From Planctellipticum variicoloris (GTDB lineage Bacteria; Planctomycetota; Planctomycetia; Planctomycetales; Planctomycetaceae), in the NCBI RefSeq assembly GCF_030622045.1, contig NZ_CP130886.1, positions 4,658,001 through 4,722,000 on the forward strand: a stretch of DNA of 64,000 bases. Reading direction: 5' to 3'. Under the pieces are notes generated by a model. That model did no database searches. It had not been told where the DNA came from and saw nothing but the letters and a program-made list of their open reading frames with translations. This document shows, one piece after another, positions 58,040 through 64,000 of this stretch (positions are counted from its first letter, which is position 1; the number at the start of each line of letters is the position of its first letter). The translations under genes and the position numbers were made by a program.

Positions 58040-60619
58040 GTGCCGGTCGGTGCCCTGGGCATCACTCTCTGCTCGTTCGTCCTCTTTGCCGCCGGCTCGC
58101 ACTTCGAATTCTCTTCACTCAATCTCGACTTCCAGATCGCCTGCGGCGCGCTCTTCTGCCTGGGCGTCAGCGCGGGCCTGTTTGACGTTCCCCTCGAAGC
58201 CTACCTGCAGTACCGTAGCAACCCCGCCCGGCTGGGGGTCGTGGTCGGGGCGACGAACTTTCTCGCCTTCTGCGGCATTCTGCTGATCGCAGGGCTGTTC
58301 TGGGTGTTGCGCGGCATGTGGGGCTGGTCGGCAAGTCAGGTCTTTCTCCTCGCGGGACTCGCCACGATTCCCGTCCTGATCTACATCGTCGTGCTCCTCC
58401 CCGGAGCCTGCATCCGTCTCCTCTTCGGTCTCTTCGTCAAGCTCTGCTACCGCATGCGGATCTACGACCGGCAGCGCGTCCCCCTCGCCGGCGGAGCCCT
58501 TATGGTCTCCAACCACGTCACCTGGGTCGACGGCATCCTGCTGATGCTCGCCGCCCCCCGCCCCGTCCGCTTTATCGCTTTCGCCGATTTCGTCCATCAC
58601 CCCCGGCTGAGATGGCTCGCGAAAATCTACGAAGTCATCCCGATCAAAGCCGACGCCGGCCCCAAGGCCCTGCTGCAGTCCCTCAAAACCGCCCGCGAAG
58701 CCGTCGAACAGGGCAGCCTGGTCTGCATCTTCGCCGAAGGCACCCTCACCCGCACCGGACAGATGCAGCCCTTCCAGGGCGGCCTGCTCCGCATCATCAA
58801 CGGCACCAACGCCCCCGTGATCCCCGTCTATCTGCACGGACTCTGGGGGAGCATCTTCAGCTATCGGGGGGGCAAATTCTTCTGGAAGTGGCCCTCCCGC
58901 ATTCCGTATCCGGTCTCGATCCATTTCGGCGAGCCGATCGCCGTCGTCGAAAACGTAGAAACTGTCGCCAGCGCTGTTCGTCAACTGGGAGTGGAAGCCG
59001 TGGAGCGGGCCAAGTCGACCGAGTTCGTCCTGCCGAGAATGTTCCTCAGAGCCTGCCGCCGCGGCATGAACCGCACCAAAGTCGCCGACTCCGGCGGCGC
59101 GCAACTGACCGGCGCAAAACTCATGGCCGGCTCCCTCGCGCTCCGCAACAAGCTCGTCGCCAAGCACTTCGCCCCCGACGAAAAAATGATCGGCATTCTC
59201 GTCCCTCCCTCCGTCGGCGGCGTCCTGGCCAACACCGCCGTCACCCTCGCCGGCCGCGTGTCGGTCAACCTCAACTACACCCTCTCCGACACCGATCTGC
59301 AGTTCTGCGTCCGCGAAGCCGGCCTCAAACACGTCCTCACCAGCAAGAAAATGCTGGAAAAACGGCCCGTCGAACTCCCAGGCGTCCAGTGGATCTTCCT
59401 CGAAGATCTCAAGACCGAAATCACCGGCTTCGACAAAGCCATCGCCGGCCTCCAGACCTACGCCACCCCGATGTTCATTCTCGACCGCTGGCTCGGCCTG
59501 ACCCGCCTCAAGCCCGACGATCTCATGACCATCATCTTTACGTCTGGCTCCACCGGCGAACCCAAGGGGGTCATGCTCTCCTATCACAACGTCGGTTCGA
59601 ACGTGACTGCGGTCGATCAACTGTTCCAGTTCGACGACAACGACTGCATGATGGGCGTACTCCCCTTCTTCCATTCGTTCGGTTACACCGCCTGCCTCTG
59701 GCTGGTCATCGCCCTTAAACTCCGCGCCGTCTATCACTACAACCCCCTCGACGCCCGCGAGATCGGCAAACTCGCCGAGAAGCACGGCATGACCATCCTC
59801 ATGGCCACCGCCACCTTCCTCCGCAGTTACATCAAACGCATCGACAAAGAGCAGTTCTCCAAACTCGACCTCGTAATCGTCGGGGCCGAGAAAATGCCCC
59901 TCGATCTCGCCGAGCAGTTCCGCGAGAAATTCGGCGTCATGCCCTCCGAAGGCTACGGCGCCACCGAAACTTCTCCCGTCGCCGCGGTCAACATCCCCGA
60001 TCACCGCAGCGACATGACCAGCCAGAAAGGGACCAAGCTCGGCTCCGTCGGCCGGCCCCTCCCCAACGTCGTCGTCAAAACGGTCGACCCCGACACCGGC
60101 GCCGACCTGGGGATCGACAAGGAAGGCCTGCTGCTCATCAAAGGCCCGAACATCATGCAGGGCTACCTCAACCGCCCCGACAAAACCGCCGCGGTCATCC
60201 ACGACGGCTGGTACAACACCGGCGACATGGCCAGAGTCGACTCCGAAGGTTTCATCTTCATCACCGGCCGCCTCAGCCGGTTCTCCAAGATCGGCGGCGA
60301 AATGGTGCCGCATATCAAGATCGAAGAACACCTCGTCCGAATCATGGAAGACGCCGAAAACGACGAACCCGGCCCCGTCGTCGCCGTCACCGCCGTCCCC
60401 GACGAGAAAAAGGGCGAGCGGATCGTCGTGCTGCACAAGCCCGGCAAGAAGCCCATCCCGCAGGTCCTCAAGGAACTTGCCGAATGCGACCTCCCCAACC
60501 TCTGGCTCCCCGGTAACGACTGCTTCGTCGAGGTCCCGTCAATCCCGCTGCTGGGAACCGGCAAAGCCGATCTCAAGGCGATCAAACAGCTCGCCCTGGA
60601 ACGCTTCGGAAAGGCATAG
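58040..60619 (+). CDS. Acyltransferase/AMP-dependent ligase 3' part of the split gene (Aas-like)
   Basis: 859 residues from a GTG created by the junction. First come the last MFS membrane segments, then a PlsC acyltransferase domain (NHVTWVDG; FAEGTLTRTG) and an AMP-dependent acyl ligase (TSGSTGEPKGVML, YGATETSPV, NTGDMARVDSEGF, GTGKADLK). Without the insertion it would read on from the gene at 55446. It resembles the Aas (2-acylglycerophosphoethanolamine acyltransferase / acyl-ACP synthetase) fusion. The domains are intact and might still be made from an element promoter. Confidence 0.9.
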   Translation: MPVGALGITLCSFVLFAAGSHFEFSSLNLDFQIACGALFCLGVSAGLFDVPLEAYLQYRSNPARLGVVVGATNFLAFCGILLIAGLFWVLRGMWGWSASQVFLLAGLATIPVLIYIVVLLPGACIRLLFGLFVKLCYRMRIYDRQRVPLAGGALMVSNHVTWVDGILLMLAAPRPVRFIAFADFVHHPRLRWLAKIYEVIPIKADAGPKALLQSLKTAREAVEQGSLVCIFAEGTLTRTGQMQPFQGGLLRIINGTNAPVIPVYLHGLWGSIFSYRGGKFFWKWPSRIPYPVSIHFGEPIAVVENVETVASAVRQLGVEAVERAKSTEFVLPRMFLRACRRGMNRTKVADSGGAQLTGAKLMAGSLALRNKLVAKHFAPDEKMIGILVPPSVGGVLANTAVTLAGRVSVNLNYTLSDTDLQFCVREAGLKHVLTSKKMLEKRPVELPGVQWIFLEDLKTEITGFDKAIAGLQTYATPMFILDRWLGLTRLKPDDLMTIIFTSGSTGEPKGVMLSYHNVGSNVTAVDQLFQFDDNDCMMGVLPFFHSFGYTACLWLVIALKLRAVYHYNPLDAREIGKLAEKHGMTILMATATFLRSYIKRIDKEQFSKLDLVIVGAEKMPLDLAEQFREKFGVMPSEGYGATETSPVAAVNIPDHRSDMTSQKGTKLGSVGRPLPNVVVKTVDPDTGADLGIDKEGLLLIKGPNIMQGYLNRPDKTAAVIHDGWYNTGDMARVDSEGFIFITGRLSRFSKIGGEMVPHIKIEEHLVRIMEDAENDEPGPVVAVTAVPDEKKGERIVVLHKPGKKPIPQVLKELAECDLPNLWLPGNDCFVEVPSIPLLGTGKADLKAIKQLALERFGKA

Positions 60620-61237
60620 GCGCCAATCGTCTGCACTGTGCAGAGACCAGCTCCCCAACCAGAAGTGCGCGCATAACCACAAAACTGGCGGTGGCGAGCG
60701 GCGCGAGAAAAGTCGCGCGCAAGTGGCGTACCGTCTGTGATCGGAGCAGCCCCCTGCACAAGTTCTCCGAGTGCAGGAGCACCGGGCGCGCCAGGTCCTG
60801 CACTTCATGCCGCCTTCCGTCAACGATGACCGCGGCGGAGGCGCCGGGAGCGGCGGCAAATCCGTGCCCCGCTGATCGCAATTCCCGCCTCGGACTGATC
60901 GAGGCATTCAACGGCGTGCTTCGACATCGCCCGTCGTCAAATCCCTCCGACCGATCGCGCCCCCTCCCCCGATACAGCCTCTCCGTCGCAGTCCCGCCTC
61001 AGCCAACTGCGGAAGCTTGCGATTCCGCAATGTCGAGGACCTTTAAGCATTACAAATCGTTCACACTTCAACCTGACATATCCCTTTCGGTTTGCACCCC
61101 GGTATTATTCTCAACGAGCACTGACGATACCCCCCGCCGAATTCCCGCCAGATGACTGACCATCTCCGGTTTCGCTTTCCGCCGCACTCCCAGAGCCAGA
61201 CTCGAACACGTCGAATCGAGAGGTACGCACAGACACG
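60620..61237. other. Gene-free spacer upstream of RND adaptor
   Basis: 618 bases with only unconvincing frames. The stretch 61035-61085 is AT-richer (AAGCATTACAAATCGTTCAC) and might hold the promoter of the efflux operon. Nothing else recognised. Confidence 0.4.
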
Positions 61238-62404
61238 ATGAAGATCTCAGCGATTCCATTCATTTTCCTGGCGCTGATGCTCCCCTCCCTGTCCGGCTGC
61301 ATGTCGGAGGCCGCTTCGCACGAACAGTCGCACGAAGACTCCCACTCCGAATCCGATTCCGAAGAGGGCGCCGAGCACCACGCTCATAAAATCGTGGTCA
61401 CCAGCCCCGTCAAACAGGACGTGATCAACACTCAACCCTACGTCTGCCAGATCCACTCCTGCAAGCACATCGAAGTCCGCGCCCTCAAAGGGGGATATCT
61501 GCAGGAGATCTGCGTCAAGGAAGGACAGGCGGTCAAGAAGGGAGATCTGATGTTCCAGATCCTCCCGACGCTCTACCAGGCCGAGCTCGACTCCGAAATC
61601 GCCGAAGCCCAGCGGCTCCAGATCGCCCTCAACAACGCCATCACCTTGAACCAGAAGGGGATCGTCTCCCCCCAGGAAATCGCCCTTAAAAAGGCCGAAC
61701 TGGCCAAGGCCCAGGCCAAGGTGCAGTTGGCGCAGGCCGAGTTGAACTTCACCAGCGTCCAGGCCCCGTTCGACGGCATCGTCGACCGCCAGCACAACCA
61801 GTTGGGAAGCCTCATCGAAGAGGGCGACGTCCTCACCACGTTCTCCGACAACAGCCTCATGTGGGTCTACTTCAACGTCCCCGAAGCTCGCTATCTCGAG
61901 TACAAGGCCGAACTGAAAGCGGACGGAGCAGACGACGACGGAAACGACAAACGCCTGCAGATCGAACTCCGACTGGCCGACGGCCAGATTTTCCCTCACA
62001 AAGGCAAGATCGGCGCCATCGAAGCCGATTTCAACAACGTGACCGGAAACATTCCCTTCCGCGCCGACTTCTCCAACCCCGAGGGCCTGCTGCGCAATGG
62101 CCAGACCGGCACCATTCTGATCCGCCGCCACATGAAGGACGTCTTCGTCATTCCTCAGCGGGCCACCTTCGAGATTCTCGATAAACGCTACGTTTACGTC
62201 GTCGACGACGATCACGTCGTGCACCAGCGCGACATCACGACTCAGAGCGAGCAGGACGACATCTTCATCATCGAAGACGGCCTGCACGAGAACGACAAAA
62301 TCATCTTCGAAGGCATTCGCCAGGTTCGCGACGGCGAAAAGATCGAATACGAATTCCTCGCCCCCGAAGACATCCTCGGCAACCAGAAGCATCACGCGGA
62401 ATAG
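61238..62404 (+). CDS. RND efflux periplasmic adaptor (HlyD/AcrA family) lipoprotein
   Basis: 388 residues. Lipobox LSGC (residues 19-22). An unusual His/Ser/Glu-rich stretch (about 25-50) follows, suggestive of metal binding. The barrel-sandwich hybrid (ALKGGYLQEICVKEGQAVKKGD), the alpha-hairpin, the lipoyl closing half (FTSVQAPFDGIVDRQ) and the beta-barrel (RADFSNPEGLLRNGQTG) are in order. It is the adaptor for the RND pump that starts 456 bases later on the same strand. The His-rich head may mean a metal-efflux or sensing role (inference). Confidence 0.93.
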   Translation: MKISAIPFIFLALMLPSLSGCMSEAASHEQSHEDSHSESDSEEGAEHHAHKIVVTSPVKQDVINTQPYVCQIHSCKHIEVRALKGGYLQEICVKEGQAVKKGDLMFQILPTLYQAELDSEIAEAQRLQIALNNAITLNQKGIVSPQEIALKKAELAKAQAKVQLAQAELNFTSVQAPFDGIVDRQHNQLGSLIEEGDVLTTFSDNSLMWVYFNVPEARYLEYKAELKADGADDDGNDKRLQIELRLADGQIFPHKGKIGAIEADFNNVTGNIPFRADFSNPEGLLRNGQTGTILIRRHMKDVFVIPQRATFEILDKRYVYVVDDDHVVHQRDITTQSEQDDIFIIEDGLHENDKIIFEGIRQVRDGEKIEYEFLAPEDILGNQKHHAE

Positions 62405-62860
62405 GCGACCCGCAAACATGGCCCCAAGGATTCTGCAGCCGCCGGCGTCGGCGATCCCCATCTCGCTGCAGAATCCTGCTCCCGGACGGACTGGCGATCA
62501 CGATCCTGCCGTTTTCTCCCCCGCCGTCGCAACGCCGGACGTCGTCGTCCCCGACGCGGTTCCTACCCTGCGCCCGGCGCGGAATGTCTTTGTCCCCCCC
62601 GGCGGGCGCCTTCGAGCGTCCCGGCAGACGCAGCGTTTCCGCCATCGACCAATCCCCCGACTTGCACCAGCGCAATATCTCCCGTCCAGAGTAAACTGGA
62701 CGGTGTTTTGATCTTCGAATTCGGCCTTCAACAGGACGACGGACTTTTCTGCGAAGGATCCCGCCAGGGTCGCGACGGCGACCAGACCGCCGACGACGTT
62801 CCCTCCCCGCAGAGATCCCCGGCAACCTGATGCGTTCCGCGAAATAGGCAGCCCTCAGAA
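62405..62860. other. Spacer between adaptor and RND pump, with two hairpins
   Basis: 456 bases. It holds a 13-bp inverted repeat (AGGATTCTGCAGC at 62427-62439, complement at 62465-62477) and a stem of CCGTCCAG/CTGGACGG (62682-62703) followed by TGTTTTG, like a weak terminator or attenuator. No gene supported. Confidence 0.6.
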
Positions 62861-64000
62861 ATGTTCTCAAAGTTCCTGCATCGGCCCGCTCTGGCAATCG
62901 TCATCTCCCTGTTGATCCTGCTCATGGGCGGACTGGCGATTTTCGCTCTGCCGATTTCTCAGTTCCCTGACGTCGCCCCCCCGAGCGTCGTCGTCGCGGT
63001 CTCCTTCCCCGGCTCCAGCGCCAAAATCCTCGTCGATTCGACGCTCGTGATCCTCGAACGCGCCATCAACGGCGTTCCGGACATGCGCTACATGACCTCC
63101 GCCGCCACCAGCGCCGGCGAAGCCACCATCATGATCACCTTCGAACCGGGCACCGATCCGAACGTCGCGGTCCTGAACGTCAACAACCGCATCCAGATGG
63201 TCAAGAACCAGCTCCCTCCGATCGTCGAGCGCGAGGGCATCATCGTCATGCAGAACATGACCAGCATGCTCATGTACGTGAACGTCTTCAGCCGAGACCC
63301 GAATATCGATCAGAACTTTCTTTACAACTACGTCAGCGCCAACCTCCTCCCCGAAATCCAGCGGACCCGCGGCGTCGGCCGGGCCCAGATCCTCGGCAAC
63401 CGCGCCTACGCCATGCGCGTCGAACTCAACCTCGAACGCATGCGCGCCTATTCCATCTCCTCCGCCGACATCATGGAGGCGATCAAAGAGCAGAGCATGA
63501 TCGGTTCCCCCGGCCGCCTCGGCCAGGCGACCGGAACCACCTCCCAGACGATCGAGTACGTCCTCACCTGGATCGGACGCTACGACAAGCCGGAGCAATA
63601 CGCGAACATTATCTTGAGGTCCAACCCGAACGGCGAGATCCTCCGGATCAAAGACGTCGCGAAAGTCACCCTCGGCTCCGCATTCTACGACCTCTATTCG
63701 GACATCGACGGCCTCCCTTCCGCCTCCATCGTGCTCAAGCAGATCCCCGGCTCCAACGCCGCAGACGTCATTAAGGAAGTCAAAGAGAAGCTCAAGGTCT
63801 TCAAAGAAGAAACCTTTCCGCCCGGCATGGACTATGCCATCAGCTACGACGTCTCCAACTTTCTCGACGCCTCGATCGAAAAGGTGCTGCACACGCTGTT
63901 TGAGGCGTTCATTCTCGTCTCCCTCGTCGTCTTCCTGTTCCTGGGAGACTTTCGAAGCACGCTCATCCCCACCCTCGCGGTTCCGGTCTCGCTGATCGGA
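62861..64000 (+). CDS. RND efflux pump, inner-membrane transporter (HAE1/AcrB family), N-terminal part
   Basis: 380 residues, cut by the window end, so it is not listed with a stop. Typical opening: FLHRPALAIVISLLILLMGGLAI, LPISQFPDVAPPSVVV and the AINGVPDMRYMTS periplasmic strand, then LPEIQRTRGVGRAQI and the second membrane helix at FEAFILVSLVVFLFLGDFRSTL. It is the partner of the adaptor at 61238. Substrates unknown. Confidence 0.95.
   Translation, partial: MFSKFLHRPALAIVISLLILLMGGLAIFALPISQFPDVAPPSVVVAVSFPGSSAKILVDSTLVILERAINGVPDMRYMTSAATSAGEATIMITFEPGTDPNVAVLNVNNRIQMVKNQLPPIVEREGIIVMQNMTSMLMYVNVFSRDPNIDQNFLYNYVSANLLPEIQRTRGVGRAQILGNRAYAMRVELNLERMRAYSISSADIMEAIKEQSMIGSPGRLGQATGTTSQTIEYVLTWIGRYDKPEQYANIILRSNPNGEILRIKDVAKVTLGSAFYDLYSDIDGLPSASIVLKQIPGSNAADVIKEVKEKLKVFKEETFPPGMDYAISYDVSNFLDASIEKVLHTLFEAFILVSLVVFLFLGDFRSTLIPTLAVPVSLIG

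Noticed and set aside
58115-60436. Long minus-strand frame opposite the ligase
   Set aside because: Shadow frame; the plus-strand acyltransferase and ligase motifs are clear.
60691-61155. Plus-strand frame of 154 codons before the RND adaptor
   Set aside because: Amino acid composition is like random GC-rich sequence, with no start site or family.

Overview
The window is about 64 kb of GC-rich chromosome from a bacterium that is almost certainly a planctomycete. The evidence is an adjacent DUF1592-type cytochrome-like protein and DUF1552 protein, two secreted sulfatases, a Ser/Thr kinase fused to a formylglycine-generating-enzyme (FGE) fold, an exosortase with its sorting signal, a PQQ-type beta-propeller, few strong Shine-Dalgarno sites, and intergenic spacers full of hairpin repeats. 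lpxD and lpxI show a Gram-negative envelope with lipid A.

0-14.6 kb: a prokaryotic Cys-loop (pentameric ligand-gated) channel; the DUF1592/DUF1552 pair; a PEGA lipoprotein; aroH-type chorismate mutase; a lipoprotein; a multi-spanning glycosyltransferase-like protein; a beta-propeller protein; a CheX-like protein; an FHA protein; and the lpxD-lpxI pair. 14.9-25.2 kb: a sulfatase, a TIM-barrel sugar isomerase-like protein, a PTS IIA fused to a helix-turn-helix, BshB1 (bacillithiol), a PP2C phosphatase, a large zinc metalloprotease with a strong terminator, and a Uma2 nuclease-fold protein.

25.2-32.0 kb (minus strand) is the most interesting block. It carries exosortase E fused to a CPBP/CAAX-type protease, then a 1180-residue membrane Ser/Thr kinase with an FGE-like outer domain, then a secreted protein ending in a VPEID-type sorting signal. 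An enzyme and its likely substrate thus flank a transmembrane kinase in one co-directional cluster. 32.3-45.2 kb: a circularly permuted ATP-grasp and alpha-E pair, an acyltransferase, a secreted STN-like protein, a DnaK-like protein with a proline-rich tail, menC, an ECF sigma factor with a probable anti-sigma partner, a membrane protein and a second sulfatase.

45.2-64 kb: a fourfold tandem repeat, 6-phosphogluconate dehydrogenase (gnd), two small unknown genes, an MBL hydrolase, a methyltransferase, a Cys-rich coiled-coil lipoprotein, a secreted protein and a matrixin-like protease. A broken PEP-CTERM remnant and a VWA protein follow. Next comes a large MFS/acyltransferase/AMP-ligase gene cut in two by an intact IS1380-type element; removing the element and one CTAG copy restores the frame. 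The window ends in an RND efflux adaptor and the start of its pump.

Several spacers hold apparently dispersed repeats: 8-bp-stem palindromes, a 29-bp inverted repeat, degenerate simple-sequence blocks and a 7-bp microsatellite. All family assignments come from reading the translated sequence; no database search was run.
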